The translations under genes were made by a program, and so were the position numbers. A DNA stretch of 64,000 nt from Mycolicibacterium sp. HK-90 (GTDB lineage Bacteria > Actinomycetota > Actinomycetes > Mycobacteriales > Mycobacteriaceae): NCBI RefSeq assembly GCF_030486405.1, contig NZ_CP129613.1:1054001-1118000 (forward strand). The letters run 5' to 3'. Below the pieces are notes generated by a model. That model was given only the letters and a program-made list of their open reading frames with translations. It was not told the origin of the DNA and did not search any database. This document shows, piece after piece, positions 32,627-40,663 of this stretch (position 1 is the first letter of the stretch; each line of letters opens with the position of its first letter).

Positions 32627-34123
32627 ATGACTGCATCGCCGATCTCGTTGCCCGCGCATGACCCCGGCGGACACCAGGTTCTACGGCGTGAATTCTCGCT
32701 GTGGTCGGCCTTTGCCTTTGCTTTTGCGTTCATCTCGCCGATCGTCGCGCTCTACGGAATCTTCGGTCTGGCGCTGGCCGCGGCCGGCCCGAGCTTCTGG
32801 TGGGGCTTCGGTCTGGTGTTCGGCGGCCAGCTGCTGGTGGCCCTGGTGTTCGCGATGCTGGTGTCCCGCTGGCCGTTGGAGGGTTCCATATACCAATGGT
32901 CCCGGCGGCTGCTCGGCACGACCTACGGCTGGTTCGCCGGCTGGGTGTACATGTGGACGCTGGTGATCGCGATGGCGACGGTGGCGCTCGGCGCCGCCGG
33001 GTTCGTGGCCAACATCGCCGGGGTGGAATCGCCGTCGGGCGGCTTGCGGGCCGTCATCGCGCTCGTGATCCTGCTCGGCGGAACGGCGATCAACCTGATC
33101 GGCCGCGGTGCGCTCAAGGTGTTCATGACCGCGAGCATCGTGGCCGAGGTGATCGGTTCGATCGGGCTGGGTACCTGGCTGCTGCTGTTCCACCGCAACA
33201 ACTCGTTGTCGGTGCTGTTCGACGGCGGCGGTCCCGGGGTGGACACCTGGAGCTATCTGAGCGGGCCGTTCCTGATCGCGGTGGCGTTCATCGGGTTCTC
33301 GTTCGTCGGGTTCGAGAGCGCGGGCGCGATCGCCGAGGAGGTGCACGAGCCGCGGCGGGACCTGCCCAAGGCTGTGCTGTTCTCGCTGGGGTTCATCGCG
33401 TTGGTGGTGGCCTACTCGAGCCTGGCGATCATCCTGGCGATCCCCGATCTCGATGCGGTGGTGTCCGGTTCGGTGGCCGACCCGGTGTACGAAACCCTCA
33501 CGGCGGCACTGGGTCACGGCATCGCCAAACCGGTCGAGGTGCTGTTCGTGATCGGTTTCCTGGCCAGCTTCCTGGCCCTGCAGACGTCCGCGTCCCGCGT
33601 GATCTGGGCCTACGCCCGCGACGGTGCGCTGCCGGCGTCGGCCGGGCTGGCCCGGTTGCGCGGCCGGGCCCGGATTCCGGTGGTGGCGATCCTGGTCACC
33701 ACGGTGGTCGGCGGGGCACTGTTCCTGCTGTCCATCGTGGCCGGCGACATCTATTCGCTCATGGTCAATTTCACCGCCGGCGGCTTCTACCTGGCGTTCC
33801 TGTTCCCGCTGCTCGGGTTCGTGGTGGTCTTGGCCCGCCGCGGCTGGAAGGACGGCGCGTTCAGCCTGGGCCGGGCCACGGTGCCGGTGGCCGCGGTGGC
33901 CGCGGTGTGGGCTGTCCTGCAGACACTCAACATCGCCTGGCCCAGACCGGTTTTCGAGCAGCGCTACCTGGACTGGTCGGTGTGGATCGGGGTCGCGGTG
34001 CTGGGTGTGATCGGACTCGGGATCCTGCTCGGTGTGCGTGGACGGATTGTGAGCGCCGCGGTGATCGACGAGGACGAGATCTTCGACGAGCAGGCCGACG
34101 ACAAGGTGGCCGTCGATGACTGA
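32627..34123 (+). CDS. APC family amino acid/amine permease
   Basis: This 498-aa, 12-helix transporter of the amino acid-polyamine-organocation superfamily has an N-terminal LWSAFAFAFAFISPIVALYG helix and the FVGFESAGAIAEEVHEPRRDLPKAV signature following helix 6. A long acidic C-terminal tail (DEDEIFDEQADDKVAVDD) is cytoplasmic. A GAGAGGGAG ribosome site precedes the ATG. It overlaps the next SDR gene by 8 nt and heads a five-gene operon. It most likely imports the amine, guanidino or amide compound that the operon breaks down. Confidence 0.9.
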   Translation: MTASPISLPAHDPGGHQVLRREFSLWSAFAFAFAFISPIVALYGIFGLALAAAGPSFWWGFGLVFGGQLLVALVFAMLVSRWPLEGSIYQWSRRLLGTTYGWFAGWVYMWTLVIAMATVALGAAGFVANIAGVESPSGGLRAVIALVILLGGTAINLIGRGALKVFMTASIVAEVIGSIGLGTWLLLFHRNNSLSVLFDGGGPGVDTWSYLSGPFLIAVAFIGFSFVGFESAGAIAEEVHEPRRDLPKAVLFSLGFIALVVAYSSLAIILAIPDLDAVVSGSVADPVYETLTAALGHGIAKPVEVLFVIGFLASFLALQTSASRVIWAYARDGALPASAGLARLRGRARIPVVAILVTTVVGGALFLLSIVAGDIYSLMVNFTAGGFYLAFLFPLLGFVVVLARRGWKDGAFSLGRATVPVAAVAAVWAVLQTLNIAWPRPVFEQRYLDWSVWIGVAVLGVIGLGILLGVRGRIVSAAVIDEDEIFDEQADDKVAVDD

Positions 34124-34814
34124 CTCACCCGTCGCGGTCGTCACCGGCGGCGCCAGCGGGATCGGTGCCGCGGTGGTCACCGCGTTGCGCGAGCGCGGCT
34201 ACCGCATCGGCACGCTCGACCTGTCCGGTGAAACGCGGGCGGATCATGCTGTGGCAGCGGATGTTTCCGATGGTGCCGCGGTGTCCGGCGCGGTCGCCGA
34301 GATCCGCGCGGAGCTCGGACCCATCACCGCACTGGTGACCTCGGCGGGGCACTACGAGATGGCTCCGGTCAGCCAGATCAGCACCCAGGCCTGGCACCGC
34401 ATGCTGCGGGTCCACGTGGGCGGGCTGTTCCACGCCGCTCGGGCCTGCCTGCCGGACATGGTGGAGCGGGGCTCTGGCGCGGTGGTCGCGGTGGCCAGTG
34501 AACTGGCCGTCGGTGGCGGCGACGGGGACGCCCACTACGCGGCGGCCAAGGGCGCCATCCTCGGCGTGGTGCGCAGCCTGGCCGCCGAGGTGGCCGATCG
34601 CGGCGTGCGCGTGAATGCGGTGGCGCCCGGCCCTACCGACACCCCGCTGCTCGCCGACGATTCGCCTTGGCGCGCAGCCGATTACCTCGACACCCTGCCG
34701 TTGCGGCGGCTGGTCACGCCGGCCGAGGTGGCGCGTTGTGTGCAATACCTGGTGTGCGACGCCACGTTCAGCACCGGTGACGTCGTCAATGTCAACGCAG
34801 GAGCGGTGATATGA
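34116..34814 (+). CDS. SDR family oxidoreductase
   Basis: This 232-aa classical short-chain dehydrogenase has the cofactor motif TGGASGIG (residues 10-17), SAG for the NAG-type loop, and the active-site AHYAAAKGA with Tyr and Lys near residues 142-146; a Ser of the catalytic tetrad lies in VVAVASEL. The GDVVNVNAGAVI C-terminus is typical. It overlaps the permease gene by 8 nt and the next SDR gene by 4 nt (ATGA), so expression is tightly coupled. A redox step in the catabolism of the transported compound is inferred. Confidence 0.9.
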   Translation: MTDSPVAVVTGGASGIGAAVVTALRERGYRIGTLDLSGETRADHAVAADVSDGAAVSGAVAEIRAELGPITALVTSAGHYEMAPVSQISTQAWHRMLRVHVGGLFHAARACLPDMVERGSGAVVAVASELAVGGGDGDAHYAAAKGAILGVVRSLAAEVADRGVRVNAVAPGPTDTPLLADDSPWRAADYLDTLPLRRLVTPAEVARCVQYLVCDATFSTGDVVNVNAGAVI

Positions 34815-35572
34815 GCTCGCTGTCGGGCCGGGTGGCGTTGGTCACCGGAGCCGTACAGGGAATGGGCGCGGCGCATGCGCGACGCCTGGCTGCCGCGGGG
34901 GCTACGGTGGCGGTCAACGACATTCGCGGCACTGCCGCCCTGGATGAGCTGGCCTCCGAGATCGGCGGACTGGCCGTCCCCGGCGATGTCAGCGACCCCG
35001 AAGCCGGTGTCAGGATCGTCGATGCGGTGGTGGCCGCGGCGGGCCGGCTCGACGTGCTGGTCGCCAACCACGCGTACATGACCATGGCGCCGCTGCTCGA
35101 ACACGACGAGGCGGACTGGTGGCGGGTCATCGACACCAACCTGGGCGGCACCTTCCATCTGGTGCAGGCGGCCTTGCCGCACATGCGTCGCAACGGTGGC
35201 GGCCGGATCGTGGTGATCTCCAGCGAGTGGGGTGTCACCGGCTGGCCGGAGGCGACGGCCTATGCGGCGTCGAAGGCCGGGCTCATCTCGTTGGTCAAGA
35301 CCTTGGGCCGGGAGCTGGCGCCGGAAGGCATCATCGTCAACGCGGTGGCGCCCGGAGTGACCGACACCCCGCAGCTGCGGGTCGACGCCGAGGCGGCCGG
35401 GATCACGCTGGCGGAGATGCACCAGCGCTACGCCGAGTCGATCCCGTTGGGCCGCATCGGTTCTGTCGACGAGATCGCGGCGGCAGTGCAGTTCCTGGCC
35501 GACTTCGAGATGTCGGCGGTCGTCGGGCAGGTGATCTCCTGCAACGGCGGGGCCACCCGGACGAGGGTGTGA
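34811..35572 (+). CDS. SDR family oxidoreductase
   Basis: This 253-aa classical SDR has TGAVQGMG (residues 13-20) for NAD(P) binding, an ANHAY loop near residue 87 in place of the usual NNAG, and the active site VISSEWG plus AYAASKAG (Tyr153/Lys157 region). An Asp at the end of strand 2 (VAVNDIRG) suggests NAD+ preference. It overlaps its neighbour upstream by ATGA. It follows another SDR, so the two may act as consecutive oxidations or on one substrate pair. The substrate is unknown. Confidence 0.9.
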   Translation: MSSLSGRVALVTGAVQGMGAAHARRLAAAGATVAVNDIRGTAALDELASEIGGLAVPGDVSDPEAGVRIVDAVVAAAGRLDVLVANHAYMTMAPLLEHDEADWWRVIDTNLGGTFHLVQAALPHMRRNGGGRIVVISSEWGVTGWPEATAYAASKAGLISLVKTLGRELAPEGIIVNAVAPGVTDTPQLRVDAEAAGITLAEMHQRYAESIPLGRIGSVDEIAAAVQFLADFEMSAVVGQVISCNGGATRTRV

Positions 35573-35576
35573 AGTG

Positions 35577-36566
35577 ATGACGGAAGGGAATCAGGTGGCA
35601 GGCCAGCCGTACGTGCGGTCGGAGACGGGCAACGTCGGTCAGATCGATGCGATGGCGGTACCGCGATATGCCGGTATCGCCACGTTCGCCCGGCTGCCGC
35701 AGCGGCACGAGGTCTCCGGCTACGACATCGCGGTGCTCGGGGTGCCGTTCGACACCGGCGTCACCTACCGGCCCGGTGCCCGGTTCGGCCCGGCCGCGAT
35801 CCGGCAGGCCTCACGTCTGCTCAAGCCGTATCACCCGGCACTGGATGTCAGCCCGTTCGCGCAGGCGCAGGTGGTCGATGCCGGGGATGTCGCGGCCAAT
35901 CCATTCGACATCGAGGCGGCGGTGGACCAGATCCGGGAGGGCATCGCGGAATTGGTGACGACGCCGCAGCAGCGGGTGGTGCTGCTCGGCGGGGACCACA
36001 CCATCGCGTTGCCGGCCCTGCAGGCGATGCACGCGGTGCACGGCCCGGTGGCGCTGGTGCATTTCGACGCCCACCTCGATACCTGGGACACCTATTTCGG
36101 TGCGCCCTGCACGCACGGCACCCCGTTCCGCCGGGCCTCCGAACAGGGCCTGATCGTGAAGGGCCACTCGGCGCACATCGGGATCCGCGGCTCGCTCTAC
36201 GACCGCGCCGACCTGCTCGACGATGAGTCGTTGGGCTTCACGGTGGTGCACTGCCGCGATATCGACCGCATCGGCGTCGACGGTGTCATCGAGCGGATTC
36301 GTGAGCGGGTCGGGGATCACCCGGTGTACGTCTCGATCGACATCGACGTACTGGACCCGGCCTTCGCCCCGGGCACGGGCACCCCCGAGATCGGCGGCAT
36401 GACGAGCCGAGAGTTGGTGGCGGTATTGCGCGCCATGCGCGGCCTGCCGATCGTCGGCGCGGACGTGGTGGAGGTCGCCCCGGCCTACGACAGCGGTGAC
36501 GTCACCGCCGTGGCGGCGGCCAATCTGGCCTACGAACTGATTACGCTGATGGCCGACGATGACTGA
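35577..36566 (+). CDS. Ureohydrolase (agmatinase/guanidinobutyrase-type)
   Basis: This 329-aa arginase-family enzyme keeps the binuclear Mn sites: GGDHTIALPAL (about residues 140-150), FDAHLDTWD (about 162-170) and SIDIDVLDPAFAPGTGTPE (about 252-270). It should release urea from a guanidino compound. The GAPCTHGTPFRRA loop matches the agmatinase/guanidinobutyrase branch more than arginase. A GTG three bases earlier is an alternative start. It overlaps the next gene by 8 nt. Guanidinobutyrate, guanidinopropionate or agmatine are candidate substrates. Confidence 0.88.
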   Translation: MTEGNQVAGQPYVRSETGNVGQIDAMAVPRYAGIATFARLPQRHEVSGYDIAVLGVPFDTGVTYRPGARFGPAAIRQASRLLKPYHPALDVSPFAQAQVVDAGDVAANPFDIEAAVDQIREGIAELVTTPQQRVVLLGGDHTIALPALQAMHAVHGPVALVHFDAHLDTWDTYFGAPCTHGTPFRRASEQGLIVKGHSAHIGIRGSLYDRADLLDDESLGFTVVHCRDIDRIGVDGVIERIRERVGDHPVYVSIDIDVLDPAFAPGTGTPEIGGMTSRELVAVLRAMRGLPIVGADVVEVAPAYDSGDVTAVAAANLAYELITLMADDD

Positions 36567-37401
36567 ATTCCGTTGGCCAGAAGGAAAAACCGCGGCCGCC
36601 GCCTTCACCTTCGACGTCGATGCCGAATCGGCGGTGTTGTGGGGCAACGATGGCGTCGCCGCGCGGATGAGTGTGATGTCCCACCAGGCCTACGGCCCGC
36701 TGGTGGGCATTCCGCGGATCCTGGATCTGCTGGAGCGGCACCAGATTCCGTCGACGTTCTTCGTCCCCGGTCACACCGCGCACCGGTACCCCGAGGCGGT
36801 GCGGGCGATCGTGGCGGCCGGCCACGAGATCGCCCACCACGGCTATCTGCATGAGCAGCCGACGGCGCTGACTCTCCAGGAGGAGGTCGACGCGCTGGAC
36901 CGCGGGCTGGACGCGCTGGCGGAGGTGGCCGGGGTCCGGCCGGTCGGCTACCGGGCGCCGATGTGGGACCTGTCCTGGCACACCCCGTCACTGCTCGCGG
37001 AGCGCGACTTCCTGTACGACTCCAGCCTGATGGACGCCGACACCCCCTACGAGTTGGCGGTCGGCGATACCTCGCTGGTGGAGATTCCGATCCAATGGGC
37101 GCTCGACGACTGGGAGCAGTACTGCTACCTGCCCGACATCTCCGGTTCCGGTCTGATCGAGAGCCCGCGCAAGGCCCGGGAACTGTGGCAGCTGGAGTTC
37201 GACGCGCTGCGCCGCGCCGGCGCGTGCTGGGTGCTGACCAATCACCCGTTCCTGTCCGGGCGGGCGTCGCGGGCAGCCGAACTCGACGACCTGATGCGAT
37301 ATGTGCGCGAGCACACCGAAGTCTGGACGACGAACCTCGCGGCGATCGCCGAGCATGTGCGCACGCTCGGGCTGGCGCCGCGCAGCATCACCAAGCCGTG
37401 A
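36559..37401 (+). CDS. CE4-fold amidohydrolase (PgdA/PuuE-like)
   Basis: This 280-aa protein has the polysaccharide-deacetylase fold but resembles the HpPgdA/PuuE imidase-like branch rather than glycan deacetylases. FTFDVDAES (about residues 15-23) is motif 1, GHEIAHHGYLHE (about 92-103) carries the metal His, and GYRAPMWDLSW (about 135-145) follows. There is no signal peptide, so it is cytoplasmic. It ends the operon with a ureohydrolase, so opening of a cyclic ureide or imide, or removal of an acyl group, is a reasonable guess. It meets the next gene stop-to-stop at TGATCA. Confidence 0.82.
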   Translation: MTEFRWPEGKTAAAAFTFDVDAESAVLWGNDGVAARMSVMSHQAYGPLVGIPRILDLLERHQIPSTFFVPGHTAHRYPEAVRAIVAAGHEIAHHGYLHEQPTALTLQEEVDALDRGLDALAEVAGVRPVGYRAPMWDLSWHTPSLLAERDFLYDSSLMDADTPYELAVGDTSLVEIPIQWALDDWEQYCYLPDISGSGLIESPRKARELWQLEFDALRRAGACWVLTNHPFLSGRASRAAELDDLMRYVREHTEVWTTNLAAIAEHVRTLGLAPRSITKP

Positions 37402-38271
37402 TCAGACCGGCTGCACCCGTTGCCGTTTCATCACCGCGTCGACCAAGGCGGGGGCCACGGTGTTGATGGCCTTGGCGGTCACCGCCATCCGCGGGGCGAT
37501 CTGCACCGGCCGGGTGCGCGCTGCGGTCAGCATCCAGTCCGCCGCCTCGGAGGCCGTCAGGCCGGGCAGGCCGTCGTACGCGCGGGTCGGTGCGATCATC
37601 GGCGTCTTCACGAGCGGGTAGTACAGCGTCGTGGAATGCACGCCGACGGCGGCCCATTCGGTTTCGATGACCCGGCTGACCGCGCTGAGGGCGGCCTTGG
37701 AGGCGTTGTACACCGCGAACAGCGGTGAGGATTCGTTCATCACACCCCAGGTGGACACGTTGATGATGTGCCCGTCGCGGCGTTCCCGCATGCCCGGTGC
37801 CAGGCCGCGGATGAGCCGCAGCGGTGAGTAGTAGTTGAGCGTCATCGTGCGCTCGACGTCGTGCCAACGGTCCAGTGACTCGGCCAGCGGACGCCTGATC
37901 GACCGGCCCGCGTTGTTGATCAGGATGTCGACGCCGCCCAGGTCGCGTTCCACGGTGGCGACCAGTTCGTCGATGGCGTCCATGTCGGACAGGTCCACCG
38001 CATGGGCGCGGGCGTCGCCGCCCTTCGCGGAGATCCGCCCGACGAGGTCGTCGAGCAGCTCCTGGCGGCGGGCCACCGCGATCACGGTGGCCCCCTTGGC
38101 GGCGAATTTCTCGGCCGCGGCCTCGCCGATGCCCGAAGAAGCGCCGGTCAGCAGGATGCGCTTGCCGGCGACGTCGATATCGTCGCGGGCCTGCAGCCGT
38201 TCGGTCAGCGGCGGACGCATGCTGGTCAGCAACAGCTGTTCGGACAGCCGGCGCAGCGGGCTCTTGCTCAT
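37402..38271 (-). CDS. SDR family oxidoreductase (Rv0547c-like)
   Basis: This 289-aa SDR has an N-terminal extension of about 35 residues, then TGASSGIG for cofactor binding, NNAGRS, and the active site NVSTWG plus VYNASKAAL. An Arg-rich RRQELL after strand 2 suggests NADPH. The long C-terminus (PMIAPTRAYDGLPGLTASEAADWM) is typical of acyl-CoA- or lipid-linked SDRs. It is convergent with the CE4 gene, and the two stop codons share TGATCA. The position matches Rv0547c. The substrate is unknown. Confidence 0.88.
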   Translation of the reverse strand: MSKSPLRRLSEQLLLTSMRPPLTERLQARDDIDVAGKRILLTGASSGIGEAAAEKFAAKGATVIAVARRQELLDDLVGRISAKGGDARAHAVDLSDMDAIDELVATVERDLGGVDILINNAGRSIRRPLAESLDRWHDVERTMTLNYYSPLRLIRGLAPGMRERRDGHIINVSTWGVMNESSPLFAVYNASKAALSAVSRVIETEWAAVGVHSTTLYYPLVKTPMIAPTRAYDGLPGLTASEAADWMLTAARTRPVQIAPRMAVTAKAINTVAPALVDAVMKRQRVQPV

Positions 38272-38335
38272 GCGCCGAGTTTAGGTCGCCTACCTTCTGC
38301 GATGACTTGTGGGCGCCCGCCGAGTCGGTACGGGT

Positions 38336-38830
38336 ATGACCATCACTGGCAAGCTCGACCAGCGCTTCAGCGAGGCAACCGAACCGACCGGGTGGCCGAC
38401 CACCACCGGCGCACTCGACACGGCCGAGCTGTACTGGCTCACCACCGTGCGCGGCGACGGGCGACCGCACGTGACGCCCCTGGTGGGGGTGTGGACGGAC
38501 GGCGCGTTCGTGTTCTGCACCGGGCCGGCCGAACAGAAGGCCCGGAACCTGCAGGCCGGCGCCGCCGTCGTCGTCACCACCGGAACCAACACGTGGAATG
38601 CGGGCCTGGACGTCGTCGTCGAGGGCACGGCTACGCGGGTGACCGGGCGGGCGCGCCTGACCGCGCTGGCCGACGTCTACCGGGCCAAGTACGGCGACGA
38701 CTGGGATTTCGATTGCGACGACGAGGTTTTCGACCCGCAGGGTGAGGCAGCGATCGTGTACCAGGTGAGCCCGGCGAAGGTGATCGCGTTCGCGAAGTCA
38801 CCCCATGGCCAGACCACCTTCCGCTTCTGA
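38336..38830 (+). CDS. PPOX-class F420/FMN-binding protein
   Basis: This 164-aa split-barrel protein has ELYWLTTVRGDGRPHVTPLVGVWTDGAFVFCTGPAEQKARNLQ (about residues 31-73), the canonical flavin/F420 site of PPOX proteins, and NTWNAGLDVVVEGTATRVTG after it. Such proteins include F420-dependent reductases and FMN-linked stress proteins. It is convergent with menB, separated by a perfect 19-bp hairpin. It could act on a xenobiotic or quinone, but nothing fixes that. Confidence 0.85.
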   Translation: MTITGKLDQRFSEATEPTGWPTTTGALDTAELYWLTTVRGDGRPHVTPLVGVWTDGAFVFCTGPAEQKARNLQAGAAVVVTTGTNTWNAGLDVVVEGTATRVTGRARLTALADVYRAKYGDDWDFDCDDEVFDPQGEAAIVYQVSPAKVIAFAKSPHGQTTFRF

Positions 38831-38835
38831 CCCAG

Positions 38836-38886
38836 CGATTTGTGCACGATTACCGGCGGTCAGCGCGGGTAATCGTGCACAAATCG
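38836..38886. terminator. 19-bp perfect hairpin between convergent genes
   Basis: CGATTTGTGCACGATTACC (38836-38854) is exactly complementary to 38868-38886, with a 13-nt loop. It lies between the PPOX gene and the menB stop and can stop transcription from both sides. The stem is much longer than a usual mycobacterial terminator, which suggests a repeated intergenic element. Confidence 0.6.
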
Positions 38887-38888
38887 GT

Positions 38889-39806
38889 CTAGAAGTAGCG
38901 CGGGAAGGCACTCCAGTCCGGATCGCGCTTCTCCAGGAACGCGTCGCGGCCTTCGACGGCCTCGTCGGTCATGTAGGCCAACCGGGTGGCTTCGCCGGCG
39001 AACACCTGCTGGCCCACCAGGCCGTCGTCGATCAGGTTGAACGAGAACTTCAGCATCCGGATCGCCTGGGGCGACTTGCCGTTGATCTCGGTGGCCCACT
39101 GCAGGCCGACCGACTCGAGTTCGGCATGGTCGACGACCTCGTTCACCGCGCCCATCTGGTACATGGTCTCGGCGTCGTAGGCGCGGCCCAGGAAGAAGAT
39201 CTCGCGGGCGAACTTCTGCCCGGTCTGGCGGGCGAGGTAGGCGCTGCCGAAGCCCCCATCGAAGCTGCCGACGTCGGCATCGGTCTGCTTGAACCGGGCG
39301 TGCTGGCGGCTGGCCAGGGTCAGATCGCAGGTGACGTGCAGACTGTGTCCGCCGCCGGCTGCCCAGCCGTTGACCAGGCAGATCACCACCTTGGGCATGA
39401 ACCGGATCAGCCGTTGCACCTCGAGGATGTGCAGCCGTCCGGCCCGGGCGGCGTCGACCGTCTCGGCGGTCTCGCCGCTGGCGTACTGGTAGCCGGACCG
39501 GCCGCGGATGCGCTGGTCCCCGCCCGAGCAGAACGCCCAGCCGCCGTCCTTGACCGACGGGCCGTTGCCGGTCAGCAACACCACACCGACATCGAGCGAC
39601 ATCCGGGCGTGGTCGAGCACGCGGTACAGCTCGTCGACGGTGTGCGGCCGGAATGCGTTGCGCACCTCGGGCCGGTCGAACGCGACCCGCACCGTGGGCT
39701 GCCGGGCGCCGTCGGCGACGTGGCGGTGATAGGTGATGTCGGTCAGGTCGTCGAAGCCGGGTACCGGCTCCCAGACTGTCGGGTCGAACGGGTTGTCTGC
39801 ACTCAC
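38889..39806 (-). CDS. menB: 1,4-dihydroxy-2-naphthoyl-CoA synthase
   Basis: MenB cyclises o-succinylbenzoyl-CoA to 1,4-dihydroxy-2-naphthoyl-CoA in menaquinone synthesis. The 305-aa crotonase-fold product has the oxyanion-hole segments AFCSGGDQRIRG and NGWAAGGGHSLHVTCDLTLAS, and KQTDADVGSFDGGFGSAYLARQ, including the conserved Asp and the Ser/Gly that anchor the substrate. Length fits actinobacterial MenB. The GTG-free ATG start is 112 bp from the divergent lipoprotein gene. The position matches Rv0548c. Confidence 0.95.
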   Translation of the reverse strand: MSADNPFDPTVWEPVPGFDDLTDITYHRHVADGARQPTVRVAFDRPEVRNAFRPHTVDELYRVLDHARMSLDVGVVLLTGNGPSVKDGGWAFCSGGDQRIRGRSGYQYASGETAETVDAARAGRLHILEVQRLIRFMPKVVICLVNGWAAGGGHSLHVTCDLTLASRQHARFKQTDADVGSFDGGFGSAYLARQTGQKFAREIFFLGRAYDAETMYQMGAVNEVVDHAELESVGLQWATEINGKSPQAIRMLKFSFNLIDDGLVGQQVFAGEATRLAYMTDEAVEGRDAFLEKRDPDWSAFPRYF

Positions 39807-39877
39807 GTGCTCGACTGTAGAGCGGCGGCGGCGTGAGGTTTCACCGGTACCGTCGCGGGGTACAAAACCTGCCGCGA

Positions 39878-39896
39878 TGATGCGTACCGCGCATCA
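39878..39896 (+). promoter_or_regulatory. Hairpin in 5' region of lipoprotein gene
   Basis: TGATGCG-TACCG-CGCATCA can fold into a 7-bp stem with a 5-nt loop, 10 nt before the GGAG ribosome site. It could be an operator or a leader hairpin. A short stem of this size can occur by chance. Confidence 0.25.
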
Positions 39897-39918
39897 CCAG
39901 ATCAGAGGAGAGGCCGCG

Positions 39919-40203
39919 TTGACCACAATGCAGAAGTCGGTGAGTGTGTTGTTCTCAGGGTTGGTTGCAGGCCTGGTGCTGGCCGGGTGTTCACCCGCGG
40001 TCACCGGCGGTGACACCAAGTGCAAGGACTTCATCGGACAGGACGAGAAGACGCAGAACGACGCGGTGGCCAAGATGCTGAAGGACGAGAAGGGCACCGA
40101 CGCGGCTCAGTTGGAGATCACCGGTACCCGGTTGGCGGTACAAACGTTCTGTCAGACGATGGGCAAGCAGGACTCCAAGATCAAGGAGGCCCCGCACCTC
40201 TGA
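39919..40203 (+). CDS. Small secreted lipoprotein (94 aa)
   Basis: This protein has a signal peptide and lipobox LVLAGC (Cys24), then a helical domain with two further Cys (KCKDFIGQDEK and VQTFCQTMG) that may pair. The TTG start was chosen over the ATG 9 nt later because GAGGAG lies about 8 nt before the TTG. The spaced Cys and helices resemble HdeA-type acid-stress chaperones, though the match is not firm. It diverges from menB. The function is unknown; surface location is likely. Confidence 0.78.
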   Translation: MTTMQKSVSVLFSGLVAGLVLAGCSPAVTGGDTKCKDFIGQDEKTQNDAVAKMLKDEKGTDAAQLEITGTRLAVQTFCQTMGKQDSKIKEAPHL

Positions 40204-40210
40204 CGTCGGC

Positions 40211-40654
40211 TCAGATCGGGTCGAGCCGGAACACCGGGCAGCGCCCGGCCAAGGCTTCGAACTCGTCGGGGTTGGGCCCGGTGACCAGGCCGGCGTTGCG
40301 CATGAATCCCACCCCGGTCGGAACCAGGACCGGGAATTCACGCAGCAGCGGCCGCGCCTGGTCGGCGGGGATCTCCACCACCCGGACGCGCTGATCCCGG
40401 CGCCCCTGGTGGATGGTGGCCTCACCGGCCGCTCTGGCGTTGGCCGCCCAGTCACCCCCGGGCAGCCCACCGACGACGTAGCGGTGACCATCCACGACCA
40501 TCGGGGTGACGGGTGTGGACCGGGGTTTCCCGGTCTTGCGGCCCGGGACGGTGAGCACCACCGGGCCCTTGTCGATGCCGACCTTGTTCAGCCCGATCAT
40601 CACTTTGTTGACGTATTTCAGCCACCACGGCGGCTGGATGCGGTCGTCAGCCAT
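40211..40654 (-). CDS. Nitroreductase/deazaflavin-dependent oxidoreductase family protein
   Basis: This 147-aa Ddn-like protein is the third in this window. It has the anchoring helix PPWWLKYVNKVMIGLNKVG, then VLTVPGRKTGKPRSTPVTPMVVDGHRYVVGGLPGGDWAANARAAGEATIHQG, the F420-binding split barrel. It lies 9 nt after the HAD gene on the same strand, so it may be read with the sigma factor and HAD genes. An F420H2-dependent reductase activity is inferred from the family. Confidence 0.82.
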   Translation of the reverse strand: MADDRIQPPWWLKYVNKVMIGLNKVGIDKGPVVLTVPGRKTGKPRSTPVTPMVVDGHRYVVGGLPGGDWAANARAAGEATIHQGRRDQRVRVVEIPADQARPLLREFPVLVPTGVGFMRNAGLVTGPNPDEFEALAGRCPVFRLDPI

Positions 40655-40663
40655 GGCACCAGC

